DNA of 64,000 nucleotides from Parapristionchus giblindavisi (GCA_943737045.1 CALSFV010000297.1:310001-374000); one strand, 5' to 3'; positions 1-12,079 are shown, counted from the stretch's first letter. Notes: generated by a model not told the origin, from the letters alone. Numbers and translations are program-made.

Positions 1-296
1 CTGTACATTAGACAACGTTTCCATACTCTCGCATACAAAAGTTGTTAAATGTGACGATTATTACCACCATTGTAACGTCGTGGTCCCCACGAGTTAAACG
101 CGTATAGTGACAAACGTTATTCTCAATTAAACGGATTTAACGGATCCGATACATTTCGATTTAACGGCCAACCCTGGCACGTAATGTTAGGCTACTTCAT
201 GATTTTGCAGTGTTCAATAACAAAACAACCGTACACAACCTTATACATCTCACTCCTTCTCATTATATTTAACGGAATAAATAAATAATAAACAAC

Positions 297-661
297 CTTG
301 CACAGGGTGATGTCCTCCAGCGGGCTGGCGTGCTGGTGCTGCGAGTGGTCACCGCGCTCATCTGATCTGAACGCATTTAAATAAATAAATAAATAATAAA
401 AATGAATATGGTTATTACGGGAAGCATCAAGTATCAATCACGATAATACAAAACAACGTAATCATTCGTCAAAGGATTAACCAAAAACTTGCTACCACAT
501 ACTCAAAATACGATCGTTTTTTTTGAATGGGCCGTTATCGGCAGAAGTGCCAGAATGTCTAGAAAATAGAACGAAAACAAGATACGCACTCTTTTAGCGA
601 CCATTTCCTGCATAAACGCTTCAAGGTCGTCGCTCGATCCTCTTCCATCATGACCGGCCAT
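297..661 (-). pseudogene. Left-arm copy of two exon-like segments
   Basis: Mirror image of the right-arm segments. Coding-like segment a is 590-661 (ATG at 661 on the minus strand, 24 codons starting MAGHDGRG, ending in VAKR before GTGCGT). Segment b is 297-366, rich in His, Gln and Asp (HSQHQHASPLED). Both are flanked by plausible AG acceptors and GT donors. Phase between a and b does not match with the simplest splice sites, so joining them is not supported. Product unknown. Being in a palindrome, a transcript of both arms would form dsRNA. Confidence 0.35.
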
Positions 662-963
662 GGCTACTAGAACAAATAACATAGAAAAGTTAGAAAATGC
701 AACAATAATTAATCAATTAAAACGGAAAAATCAAAATATAATTCGAGAGCATTTTACATTCGTCAGTTCGAAACTACGACCGTGACTCACGACTGTGCTT
801 TAGGATTAAAGTTTGATGTTTTTGAATACAATATGAAGTACACCATTGTTATCACTAACTGACGAATGTAAAATGCTCTCGAATTATATTTTGATTTTTC
901 CGTTTTAATTGATTAATTATTGTTGCATTTTCTAACTTTTCTATGTTATTTGTTCTAGTAGCC

Positions 964-1328
964 ATGGCCGGTCATGATGGAAGAGGATCGAACAACGACC
1001 TTGAAGCGTTTATGCAGGAAATGGTCGCTAAAAGAGTGCGTATCTTGTTTTCGTTCTATTTTCTAGACATTCTGGCACTTCTGCCGATAACGGCCCATTC
1101 AAAAAAAACGATCGTATTTTGAGTATGTGGTAGCAAGTTTTTGGTTAATCCTTTGACGAATGATTACGTTGTTTTGTATTATCGTGATTGATACTTGATG
1201 CTTCCCGTAATAACCATATTCATTTTTATTATTTATTTATTTATTTAAATGCGTTCAGATCAGATGAGCGCGGTGACCACTCGCAGCACCAGCACGCCAG
1301 CCCGCTGGAGGACATCACCCTGTGCAAG
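964..1328 (+). CDS. Right-arm copy of two exon-like segments, product unknown
   Basis: Segment a starts at ATG 964, just after the acceptor TTCTAG, and runs 24 codons (MAGHDGRG...EMVAKR) to 1035 before GTGCGT. Segment b is 1259-1328, between TTCAG and GTTGTT, GC-rich, reading DHSQHQHASPLEDITLCK in one frame; a second frame is also open. The GC-rich codon use resembles the kinase exon at 3655-3744 and differs from the AT-rich transposon DNA around. They might be 5' exons of the same host gene, but phases do not prove it. No domain recognised. Confidence 0.35.
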
Positions 1329-1702
1329 GTTGTTTATTATTTATTTATTCCGTTAAATATAATGAGAAGGAGTGAGATGTATAAGGTTGTGTACGGTTGT
1401 TTTGTTATTGAACACTGCAAAACCATGAAGTAGCCTAACATTACGTGCCAGGGTTGGCCGTTAAATCGAAATGTATCGGATCCGTTAAATCCGTTTAATT
1501 GAGAATAACGTTTGTCACTATACGCGTTTAACTCGTGGGGACCACGACGTTACAATGGTGGTAATAATCGTCACATTTAACAACTTTTGTATGCGAGAGT
1601 ATGCAAACGTTGTCAAATGTATTCACATGGTCTGTCCCATTCCTTCTGATTTTGCATATCTTGAGTAATTTCCCTGCACCAATTAATCAAATTTCCATGT
1701 AC

Positions 1703-2990
1703 AGTAGCGCCGGAAAGTCAGTGCCAACTTTTTGTTTTTGCTATATTTTGTGAACCAGGCGTGCTATGGGGTCGCTCTCGCGAGTTCTTATGGGAAATTT
1801 ATCGAGGAATCCGGCCCTGATATTGCTGACTCATGAAAATTTCTCATTATTGCGTAATGATGACGCAATCGAAGTCCACTTTTTTGGAAAATCATAACTC
1901 CGCGGAAAATTTTTTTCCAGCCTACCGTTCTTCTATAAGTTTGAGATCTACGCGTCGGCTACTCCGAAAAATTTTTTAGGTTGCTGCGATTTTTTTCAAC
2001 CGCGGCGGCCATGCTGCAATATGGCGGCTGCAAACTCATATCTCAGCTCCCAGATGAGCTAGAGACTCGTTCTTGGGATCAAAATAATCCTTATGATGTC
2101 CCAAATAAACACTGAAAGTTTGGTCTTGGTCGGACAACAATTGCCTTCAGTACACCAAATAGCCATTTTTTCCGATAACCTAACTTTGAGTGCATACAAT
2201 TACCAGAGTGATTTTTCTAAAAATTTGGTTCTTGTGCTAAAATGTTTTGGCACATTTCAGCACAAGAACCAAAATTTTAGAAAAAATCACTCCCATAATT
2301 GTATGCCGTCAAAGTGAGGTCATGTGAAAAAGTTACTTTTTGGTGTACTGAAAGCAATTGTGGTCCGATCAAGACCAAACTTTTAGGGTGTATTTGGGAC
2401 ATCATAAGGATCATTTTGATCCCAAGAACGAGTCTCTAGCATGTCTGGGAGATGAGATCTGAGCTTGCACTTTTTGGTGTCCTTTGATGGTATACAATTA
2501 TGGGAGTGATTTTTTAAAAATTTTGGTTGTTGTGCTGAAATGTGCCAAAACTATCACAGAATACGTCTACAAGCTTGGGAGAACCCATCTTGCAACCCCT
2601 CGGTGCCCCATCAGTCTTTCCCGCACGCTCTCACTGTGCGTGCGCGCACCCCTCCCCTCCCTCCCCTCCACTGGACGTGCGCCTCCGAAACGAGTGCATG
2701 CTCGCGTATCGTTTGCCGTGAAGATGCGAAGCAGGCTGCTTTCACCAAAGTATGTGGATGACTTCTGGGATGGTTTTGGCACATTTTAACACAAGAACCA
2801 GATTTTTAGAAAAATCACTCTGGTAATTGTATGCCCTCAAAGTTAGGTCATCGGAAAAAATGGCTATTTAGTGTACTGAAGACAATTGTGGTCCGACCAA
2901 GACCAAACTTTCAGTGTTTATTTGGGACATCATAAGGATCATTTTGATCCCAAGAACGAGTCTCTAGCTCATCTGGGAGCTGAGATGCAA
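1703..2990. mobile_element. Foldback element, decayed copy of the family at 32325-33618
   Basis: Starts with CAGTAGCGCCGGAAAGTC, which matches the terminus of the intact element at 32325. Sequence around 2040-2110 (upstream of ATGATGTCCC) recurs inverted at 2900-2985. The internal GC-rich stretch 2620-2760 (CCCCTCCCCTCC, then a segment ending near CACCAAAG) also matches the other copy. The right terminus is lost and joins unrelated DNA near 2990. Short ORFs here are chance reading frames of the element. Confidence 0.75.
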
Positions 2991-3654
2991 ACATTTTCGC
3001 TCGCCCATAATGTGGATGGGCACTTTTTGCCGGTGCGGTCAGTTTTGAGTCTTGAGACCCATCTAGGAATATGCGGTCAGGTTTTTGAGTTTTCATGACT
3101 TTTCGGCTCAATTGCGGTCTGGTATTCAAAAAAAAACTTCCAAATGCGGTCTTGTTTTTCACTTTTTCGGGTTTTTTTGGCTCAAAATGCGGTCAGCCTT
3201 CGTTGTTTGTAGCGTGCTTTTCGATCTATGATATGCGCTCGTACTTACACACCTCCGTTGTAATAGTAAACAGTCAATTTCATAGAAGAAAAACATCTTG
3301 TAAGAGATTTTTTTTATCTGTGAGTTGGGCGAGATTCTTGTTCATGCGGATTTATGTTTCACTCATTTCATATCAGTCATTTCCATATAGCCAATGATCG
3401 GTGACGATTCCCATTAACAACCTATTATTTTGTCGTGTTGCTAAACGAAAAATCGAAAAATCATTCGCATAATTTCTATCTATATTTTGATGAAATATAT
3501 AAATGCTGTGGTTTTTTCTGGGAAAAGATTTATCGCAGTTATTGTGTGGAATAAATGGGGAAAGAGGATAGACGATCTAAGCCTAGGTTAGGTTTATGTT
3601 TTTTTTTAAATATTAAACAATAATATCGTCAGGAGAGATTGGTTCTCGTTGCAG

Positions 3655-3744
3655 ATCGCCCGAGGCATGGCGTACCTCGAATCGCAGCGTCTCATCCACT
3701 GGGATCTCGCCGCGCGGAATGTACTCGTGTTCTCGGTGGCCAAG
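3655..3744 (+). pseudogene. Orphan tyrosine-kinase exon (catalytic loop), HRD changed to HWD
   Basis: A 90-nt, 30-codon, phase-0 exon between TTGCAG and GTGAGT. It reads [10 protein letters not shown], then [13 protein letters not shown], the subdomain VIb catalytic loop of animal tyrosine kinases (consensus [11 protein letters not shown]). The normally invariant Arg of HRD is Trp here. The following VKxxDFG exon is not found: downstream is a TTA run and a transposon palindrome. Subfamily unsure; the DLAARN form fits receptor or ACK/Fer-like kinases. Either a relic, or one exon of a gene with very long introns whose R-to-W change would be expected to impair catalysis. Confidence 0.7.
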
Positions 3745-3765
3745 GTGAGTGTGCAAGGGGCGTGC

Positions 3766-3822
<57 letters not shown>

Positions 3823-3848
3823 GTATTAGTATTATTATTATTATTATT
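3766..3848. repeat. (TTA)n microsatellite
   Basis: About 27 units of TTA/ATT with two interruptions (TAGTATTAG), just downstream of the kinase exon. It generates long Ile/Leu ORFs that are not genes. Confidence 0.95.
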
Positions 3849-3905
3849 TCATTAGTATTAGTCTGGTGGTCGAGAGTGTACGGTGCGCTTTTCGGTTCCA
3901 TTTAC

Positions 3906-5547
3906 CTACAATATCGGCGTAAAGTCATGGGACGCTTTTTCATTTTTTTTTATGACTTTTGATCCAGGAAAGCAATCAAGCTGATCTTTTGAGTCAATAT
4001 AGAGAATTTATCAAGGAATATTTCCATGATGTGTTTGTGTAATTAACCATAGGTGGGCACGCTGGGGGAAAGGCTGTGCGCAAACCGGGGAAGGGCTAGG
4101 CAAGGCTGTGCGCATGGCTATTTTTTGACGAATTCGACTGGAAATTGTCCGATTTTTGCGAGGCAAGGCTATGCGCAAGTCCCCCATGGGAAGGCAAGGC
4201 TGTGCGCAAAAATATTCGTTTTCACGCGCCCACCTATGGTAATTAACTTAGTTAATTTTTGTGTAGTGATGACGCTACCGAAGTACACTTTTTTTGAAAA
4301 TTGCCATTTCTTTAGTGAAAAGCCCTGTTCTTCGGGAACACTGTGAGAGTGCAGACCCCCACTAGAGCTGTACAGTCAAACAATCGGGAATGGCTCTGAC
4401 TCCGATTTCAAGCTGTGGCAGGGTTACAACTTTGACCTCCAAAATTTATAACTCGGCTTCTAGATGTGATAACGATCACTTCTAAGCGCCAAAATTATGC
4501 TAGTGGCGAGTGATGTTTATCCCCGGAATATGGTAGTCATAGTTCATCATTAGCCCTCAGGCTCAAAAATTTTGTTGCTGGAAGGACTGATTATGAGACC
4601 CTACCGTTCAGAGGGCAGGTCTTCTAAAATTATGGTTTCAGCGCATGCAGCTTTGCAATGTATCATATATTTATTTCCTTATTTTGGTTTGGTTCCGATT
4701 CCTTGCAGACCCGTAGCAAAAGTTATGCTGAGGTCTACTCGGAGCGCGCTCTTGCGCTTTCTCTCTCACTGCTCTGGTCCCTGGGCCTCTATTGATAAAA
4801 AATCTTATTTTCAAAGCACCTATGCTTGTTAGAGATGTCCACAAAAGTTTTTACACTATTGCTGAACTTTGATTTTTGATCTTTGTATTTTGATCTTTTC
4901 ACGCTGACACCGAGTAGACCTCAGCACAACTTTTGCTACGGGTCTGCAAGGAATCGGAAGCAAACCAAAATAAGGGAAATAAATATATGATACATTGCAA
5001 AGCTGCATGCGCTGAAACTATAATTTTAGAAGACCTGCCCTCTGAACGGTAGGGTCTCAAAATCAGTCCTTCCAACAAAAAAATTTTTTGAGCTCTGAGG
5101 GCTAATGATGAACTATGACTACCATATTACGGGGATAAACATCACTCGCCACTAGCATCATTTTGGCGCTTAGAAGGGATCGTTATCACATCTAGAAGCC
5201 GAGTTATAAATTTTGGAGGTCAAAGTTGTAACACTGCCACAGCTTGAAATCGGAGTCAGAGCCATTCCCGATTGTTTGACTGTACAGCTCTAGTGGGGGT
5301 CTGCACTCTCACAGTGTTCCCGAAGAACAGGGCTTTTCACTAAAGAAATGGCAATTTTCAAAAAAAGTGTACTTCGGTAGCGTCATCACTACACAAAAAT
5401 TAACTAAGTTAATTACACAAACACATCATGGAAATATTCCTTGATAAATTCTCTATATTGACTCAAAAGATCAGCTTGATTGCTTTCCTGGATCAAAAGT
5501 TATAAAAAAATGAAAAAGCGTCCCATGACTTTACGCCGATATTGTAG
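3906..5547. mobile_element. Foldback element, 1.6 kb, arms about 640-840 bp
   Basis: The left end CTACAATATCGGCG is inverted at the right end (5534-5547). Arms are 3906-4742 and 4907-5547. They match closely except for a 193-bp insertion in the left arm only. No transposase recognised. A fragment of the same family lies at about 39390-39840 inside another foldback. Confidence 0.9.
4047..4239. mobile_element. Small TIR element inserted in one palindrome arm
   Basis: Ends are CCATAGGTGGGC and GCCCACCTATGG. It is flanked by TAATTAA on both sides (4040-4046, 4240-4246), while the opposite arm of the host palindrome has a single TAATTAA at the equivalent place. The inside has several GGCTGTGCGCA-type subrepeats. 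Confidence 0.85.
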
Positions 5548-6000
5548 TTTCAAGAAGGCCAAGGGAGACAAGGTGTGCGAGGGTCTATGATCTTTGATCT
5601 TTAGAGAATACTGTAGGAGTCGTACAAAGAGTACTTGGTCTTGTATGTTTACGAATTAAAGCTTACTGTAGGAATCTTTCCGATGTTTAGTTCACACCTG
5701 AACAACAATTAATTAATTACTGGTGCTTTTTGAAATGATTAAACAATTCTTACGGCAGTTAAATCGGATCACAGTTACGCTTGAGAATTAAAATTATTGA
5801 TTTATTTAATTCCAGTTGGTCGAGGACGGCAACGTATCCTTTCGCTCCGATCTTGTATTATGTGTACTATTATAGCACTGTATTATTTTGTATTATTATG
5901 TGTATCATTGTATTATCCCACTCCCCCATTTCCATCCCTCCTAATCGGATCACTTGTTTTTTTCTTGTTTAGCCATATACCCCATTAATTGTTTTAGTCT
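5548..6000. other. AT-rich intergenic stretch, no gene seen
   Basis: No coding signal or repeat recognised. Short overlapping ORFs at 5781-5988 have low-complexity composition and no splice context. Confidence 0.6.
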
Positions 6001-8400
6001 GGCGAGCCATATTTTACACTGTAAAAAATGGCTAACCATATTTTACACTGTAAAAAATGGCTAACCATATTTTACACTGTAAAAAATGGCTAACCATATT
6101 TTACACTGTAAAAAATGGCGAACCATATTTTACACTGTAAAAAATGGCGAACCATATTTTACACTGTAAAAAATGGCGAACCATATTTTACGCTGTAAAA
6201 AATGGCGAGCCATATTTTACACTGTAAAAAATGGCGAGCCATATTTTACGCTGTAAAAAATGGCGAGCCATATTTTACACTGTAAAAAATGGCGAACCAT
6301 ATTTTACACCGTAAAAAATGGCGAACCATATTTTACACTGTAAAAAATGGCGAACCATATTTTACACTGTAAAAAATGGCGAACCATATTTTACACTGTA
6401 AAAAATGGCGAACCATATTTTACACTGTAAAAAATGGCGAACCATATTTTACACTGTAAAAAATGGCGAACCATATTTTACACTGTAAAAAATGGCGAAC
6501 CATATTTTACACTGTAAAAAATGGCGAGCCATATTTTACACTGTAAAAAATGGCGAACCATATTTTACGCTGTAAAAAATGGCGAGCCATATTTTACACT
6601 GTAAAAAATGGCGAACCATATTTTACACTGTAAAAAATGGCGAACCATATTTTACACTGTAAAAAATGGCGAACCATATTTTACACTGTAAAAAATGGCG
6701 AACCATATTTTACACTGTAAAAAATGGCGAACCATATTTTACACTGTAAAAAATGGCGAACCATATTTTACACTGTAAAAAATGGCGAACCATATTTTAC
6801 ACTGTAAAAAATGGCGAACCATATTTTACACTGTAAAAAATGGCGAACCATATTTCACACTGTAAAAAATGGCGAACCATATTTTACACTGTAAAAAATG
6901 GCGAACCATATTTTACGCTGTAAAAAATGGCGAACCATATTTTACGCTGTAAAAAATGGCGAGCCATATTTTACACTGTAAAAAATGGCGAACCATATTT
7001 TACACTGTAAAAAATGGCGAACCATATTTTACGCTGTAAAAAATGGCGAGCCATATTTTACACTGTAAAAAATGGCGAACCATATTTTACGCTGTAAAAA
7101 ATGGCGAGCCATATTTTACACTGTAAAAAATGGCGAACCATATTTTACACTGTAAAAAATGGCGAACCATATTTTACACTGTAAAAAATGGCGAACCATA
7201 TTTTACGCTGTAAAAAATGGCGAGCCATATTTTACACTGTAAAAAATGGCGAACCATATTTTACGCTGTAAAAAATGGCGAGCCATATTTTACACTGTAA
7301 AAAATGGCGAACCATATTTTACACTGTAAAAAATGGCGAACCATATTTTACACTGTAAAAAATGGCGAACCATATTTTACACTGTAAAAAATGGCGAACC
7401 ATATTTTACACTGTAAAAAATGGCGAACCATATTTTACACTGTAAAAAATGGCGAACCATATTTTACACTGTAAAAAATGGCGAACCATATTTCACACTG
7501 TAAAAAATGGCGAACCATATTTTACACTGTAAAAAATGGCGAACCATATTTTACGCTGTAAAAAATGGCGAACCATATTTTACGCTGTAAAAAATGGCGA
7601 GCCATATTTTACACTGTAAAAAATGGCGAACCATATTTTACACTGTAAAAAATGGCGAACCATATTTTACGCTGTAAAAAATGGCGAGCCATATTTTACA
7701 CTGTAAAAAATGGCGAACCATATTTTACGCTGTAAAAAATGGCGAGCCATATTTTACACTGTAAAAAATGGCGAACCATATTTTACGCTGTAAAAAATGG
7801 CGAGCCATATTTTACACTGTAAAAAATGGCGAACCATATTTTACGCTGTAAAAAATGGCGAGCCATATTTTACACTGTAAAAAATGGCGAACCATATTTT
7901 ACACTGTAAAAAATGGCGAACCATATTTTACACTGTAAAAAATGGCGAACCATATTTTACACTGTAAAAAATGGCGAACCATATTTTACACTGTAAAAAA
8001 TGGCGAACCATATTTTACACTGTAAAAAATGGCGAACCATATTTTACACTGTAAAAAATGGCTAACCATATTTTACACTGTAAAAAATGGCGAACCATAT
8101 TTTACACTGTAAAAAATGGCGAACCATATTTTACACTGTAAAAAATGGCGAACCATATTTTACGCTGTAAAAAATGGCGAGCCATATTTTACACTGTAAA
8201 AAATGGCGAACCATATTTTACGCTGTAAAAAATGGCGAGCCATATTTTACACTGTAAAAAATGGCGAACCATATTTTACACCGTAAAAAATGGCGAACCA
8301 TATTTTACACTGTAAAAAATGGCGAACCATATTTTACACTGTAAAAAATGGCGAACCATATTTTACACTGTAAAAAATGGCGAACCATATTTTACACTGT
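6001..8400. repeat. 29-bp tandem satellite array, about 82 copies
   Basis: The unit is GGCGAACCATATTTTACACT followed by GTAAAAAAT. It contains a palindrome, TTTTACA-C-TGTAAAA. Variants are limited to a few positions (GAACC/GAGCC/TAACC; ACAC/ACGC/ACACC; TTTT/TTTC). The rare TTTCACAC variant occurs at 6853 and again at 7491, 638 bp or 22 units apart, with the same neighbouring variant order, which shows a higher-order repeat. The array ends cleanly at 8400. Reading frames cycle every three units (87 bp), giving chance ORFs. Confidence 0.97.
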
Positions 8401-8880
8401 CAGATCTGACAACAACTTTGTTTCTGCGACCTGCCAATTTTGCACCGATCATTTTTGGTTGCCCTCATTCCGACAAATTTTACACTTGCAATTCTGGCAT
8501 AACTGTTTTCAAACTTTATTGCCAACTTTTACATGTGATTTTCTGGCATGCCCATGTCATGCCATTTATGCAGCTTGATTATTTGCCACATTTCAAAATG
8601 TAGACGCCATCACCTTATAGCCAATATTTCACCCGTAATATTTGTCAACTTACCTCTAGCCATATTTTCATCCGTCAATTATGCCATTTATAATGATCTT
8701 TTCTCCGCCATATTTTCACTGTTCAAATTTGGAGATAAATTATTTTTATCAATCTGCCAATAATACACACGTAAAATATGGCACGAGCATTCGCCACATT
8801 TGCAGCCGTAAAAAATGGCAGAAAAAAGAGCCAACTCAATATTTTCCGGTGGGCTTATCCTAACCCCTCTTATATTGTTC
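8401..8880. repeat. Decayed fringe of the 29-bp satellite
   Basis: Recurring but diverged GCCATATTTT and CCGTAA-like pieces (GCCATATTTTCATCCGTC, CCGCCATATTTTCACTG, CGTAAAATATGGCAC, CCGTAAAAAATGGC), spaced at irregular multiples near 29 bp. This looks like old, mutated monomers at the edge of a homogenised array, and is found only on the right side. Confidence 0.7.
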
Positions 8881-11640
8881 ATACACTAATAAAAACAGGT
8901 CTCAGAAAAATACGGCCGAGGAAATAATTATCGCTGAGTAAGTACACAGGGGTTCCAGGATCATTACACAATAGTACGACGACGAATCATAACAACGGGA
9001 GTAGGACATAATGCCCACTACTACTATAGTATCCTGCCAAAAGATGAATCCGATTGCTCATCTGAGTCAAAAGTTATGACATTGCAAAATTTCGTCCGAA
9101 TACTTTTGACCGATACTGTATGTGCGAGCGTGATAAAGTATCGTACTTTGCCGAAATTAATCAGCATACTCTCGTTTCCTTGAATTCGCCTCTGTTGTTG
9201 TTCGTGCGAAAACTGATTCAGACATATTCGTGGAAATCTTGCACCGATGGGAATAATGTATCCCAATGATTTTCCCCATCAATATAATAGATACCTTGGT
9301 GCGCCCCAAATGATGTGCAATGTGTATTTGAAGGGTTGCATATCCGAAACGCGTCTGACCGATAAACTAGATGACCCAATTCTTCACAAACTAAGACATA
9401 GCTAATTGTAAGCATAACACTATCATGCCATCCGCACAATGAATACGTACCCTAATGATGACGAATGATTTATGATTAATTTTTTCGATTAATCGATTAT
9501 CAGTTATTATGCTAACGGTAGATCATGAGTAATAAATGTATTATCGATTAGAGAGACGTATGATGGTCAATCGATAGTCAATCGATGATTAATCGATAAT
9601 CTTCTCTCTACTTTTACGATTCTTTGTTCGCGAACGACGACGAGGCCGCTCACTGCAATTGAATACTACTTGGGAATTTATTATATTCAAGAGTCATTAA
9701 AAGTTGCACACAGCGCTACTCTCCGCTCTGGCAACGTTCTCTCGCAGACAATGAAAGCGGGACAACATTGCTAAAACGGCGATTTTCAAATGATCTCTGG
9801 GAGTGCATTTAATTGAAGCCTTGCAAGAGTACGAGAAGAGTGATTAGATGTACCTGGTCGAAGTCATATGCGACGCTCTTCTCACCACCATCGGTGAGAT
9901 ATTAGTCATTGGTGATGAATTAGTAGTCATCGGTGACTTCATCGAGAGCACTAGAGTCTTCGGCTCGGGACTGAAGTCAATATTCTATTTTCGAAACAAA
10001 ATATCAAATATGCAAATGAATATCGCCGTCATCATTTGAAAAAAGTGGGAAAATATGCAGGCCCAAGCAGATTTCTTAAAATAAACAAAATAAGAAAATA
10101 AACAAAATAAGAAAATAAACAAAATTGAATCACTGACGTCACTCCAGGAGATGTAGCACTCGCGGTTCTGATACTATCCCAAACTTTAGACGAATCAATA
10201 TTAGCAATCGTCGCTGAGCGTAGGGAACTCGTTACTGCCCTGAATTCAATTGTAATTTGCGACAAACTTCGATCGAAACCGACTTTGGCGTTGTCGCGTG
10301 TTCGTTAGCCCAGTTTTCTTGCGGGAGATCGCTATTGTTCTGTTGTGATCTGTTGTGATAGAATATTATATTTATTTTATTTCTTTAATTTGAAAACGGT
10401 ACCTTTTTGATATTGCTGTGGCTGTTAAAGGCGACGTCACTTTGTGTTGAAGGGGAGTGCGAGGGCTTCTGAAATTGGATTTTGCAGTAGCCATATGAGC
10501 AAATCTAGTTCTGATCTAATGGTTACCTAGCTGAAACGGCAGTTTTCTCTGACAGTGCTGGTGATAGAGCAACTGTGGAATGTCCCGGTGATCTAGAAAG
10601 GTTGGATAATTGACAAAGACAGTCATTTGGCAAATACCTAGTAACGGCTGTGCGCGTTATTGGTGACACGACCGATTCGATGAGCGAAGAGAGGATACTT
10701 CTGAAATAATCCTCCTGCTTTCTTGGAGGGAAAAATCCACCGAACCATGGTTTATAAAATCACACCCGAGCAAAATGTAAACTCTCCGCTCTGGCGATGT
10801 TTTCTCGTTCACTTTGTCTACAAGAGAGCCTTGCCAGAGCGGAGAGTAAAGTCTGCCATTGAAGTTTATAAAAAGTTTCCTTCTTATTTTGGTTGTATAA
10901 TGGAAGGTTTATCGCATGATTACCTCGAAGATATGCACGTTCGAGCTTCGATTGGCGAATGTACGCAATCGGAGTGTTGATTTGCACTGAATAAAATACG
11001 AGTCATGATGCGAGTTATTTGGCTATTCGAATCGAGTTTCACACGTGAACGTGTTCTTGAATGGCAATGAATATTCTTAGAATAGAATAGACGACGAATA
11101 GATAGATTTTGTGGATACACCTGTTTTGGGCCACTTTGCATACATTATTATTATCATTATGCAATAACATAAAAATAATACTAGAATGCATTAAAAGCAT
11201 ACGTTATCAATTCTGCTATTGGCGAGTCGGCGGGACATGTGTACAGCAGTACTCTTCTGAAATTGATAGACGTGGTGAGACATGGGCGGAAAATGTTTGC
11301 GAATCGCATTATTGGTACTGGTTCTTCACCTCAACTCCTCTTGCGCGGCTGCAGCCTCTATGGCACGTCTTATAGCCCTTTAAGTAAATAATTCGCCTTT
11401 TAATTCGATTTAATTTGTGACACACAGCCGCCAATCTATTTCTCGTCGTAATTTAAAATGATTCCTAAAAGACTGTAGTAATTTCCATGACTGTTCAGTC
11501 CCATTCTAACAGTTTCACAAGGTCTTTTGCGGTGGGATAAGGGTAGAGCCAAGCTAGTGTATTGATCCTCTAGTAAATGAATTCACATTGCCATAACAAC
11601 TCTTTCGTCGTATCGTTAAATATAATATCATGTATTATCA
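8881..11640. other. Intergenic region without a recognisable gene
   Basis: Contains open stretches (minus strand 9218-9439 and 9024-9266) with no recognised domain and no convincing splice pattern. ATCGATTAATCGAT-rich sequence lies at 9480-9600. Two small copies of the CTCCGCTCTGGC repeat family lie at about 9716-9765 and 10761-10861; the second is an inverted pair around a TTTGTCTACAAGAGAG-like core. Nothing else supportable. Confidence 0.5.
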
Positions 11641-11685
11641 TGTTCAAAAAAGTTAAATTAAAATTATTCGTTGGTGCAAAAGTAC

Positions 11686-11886
11686 CTCGGAGAGAGCTTA
11701 TCCCCGCATGCATTCAACCATTCCATCAATGCTCCACAAGCCGGTATCGCGAAGATCGCCATAGACGGAACCATGGAGAGCACGACACTGAACAAAAAGG
11801 ATTTTGGCATCCGATAAAATTGGAAAAGTTCCAACCTTGCTAAGCCTATCCCAGCTGTTACCATAATCGCCGAGAAGAGTTCATTC
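11686..11886 (-). CDS. Orphan exon of a membrane protein, unidentified
   Basis: On the minus strand a 201-nt open segment is bounded by GATTCAG (acceptor) and CCGAG|GTACTT (donor). It reads NELFSAIMVTAGIG, then SFLFSVVLSMVPSMAIFA, then GALMEWLNACGDKLSP, i.e. two hydrophobic stretches in a coding-like composition. Neighbouring exons were not found. Family not recognised; a transporter or multi-pass protein is possible. Confidence 0.4.
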
Positions 11887-12059
11887 CTGAATCGATCGAT
11901 AAAGACGAAATTAAGCTTCTGCTAATTGCCCTTTGAAAGCAATTTTTCAAGGTTTGTTAGATCTTTATTGAAATGCGAAAAGGATATTGACCGTATAAAA
12001 TACACTTGTAAATTTGGTACGAGAGTAGCCAACCACTGCCACAATGAATTTCTATCTTT

Positions 12060-12079
12060 AGAGAGAGAGAGAGAGAGAG
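12060..12079. repeat. (GA)n microsatellite
   Basis: About ten GA dinucleotides in a purine-rich patch. Confidence 0.9.

Larger units (their letters stand above)
1..1626. repeat. Long near-perfect inverted repeat (palindrome)
   Basis: Positions 1-770 are the reverse complement of about 858-1626, with a spacer of about 87 bp (771-857). The arms differ at only a few positions seen by eye; one difference lies in the duplicated exon (GSSD on the left, GSND-like GSNND on the right). The left arm runs off the window edge, so the true length is unknown. Each arm holds the same two exon-like segments, so this is an inverted duplication of gene sequence or a transposon that captured it. Confidence 0.9.

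Noticed and set aside
2484..2789. ORFs with Pro/Arg-rich ends repeated at 32762-33061
   Set aside because: They share a GC-rich internal segment of one transposon family, read in different frames in the two copies.
3639..3962. ORFs with long Ile or Leu runs
   Set aside because: They are translations of the TTA microsatellite next to the kinase exon.
6001..8400. CRISPR-like array
   Set aside because: The 29-bp unit is tandem without unique spacers, and the context is eukaryotic. It is a satellite.
8319..8603. 94-codon ORF starting in the satellite
   Set aside because: It is a chance frame of the 29-bp repeat running into decayed repeat; no splice or domain support.
9024..9439. Overlapping minus-strand ORFs as a secreted protease gene
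   Set aside because: A His-Gly-like EELGHL word is present, but no zinc-protease motif or exon chain could be built.
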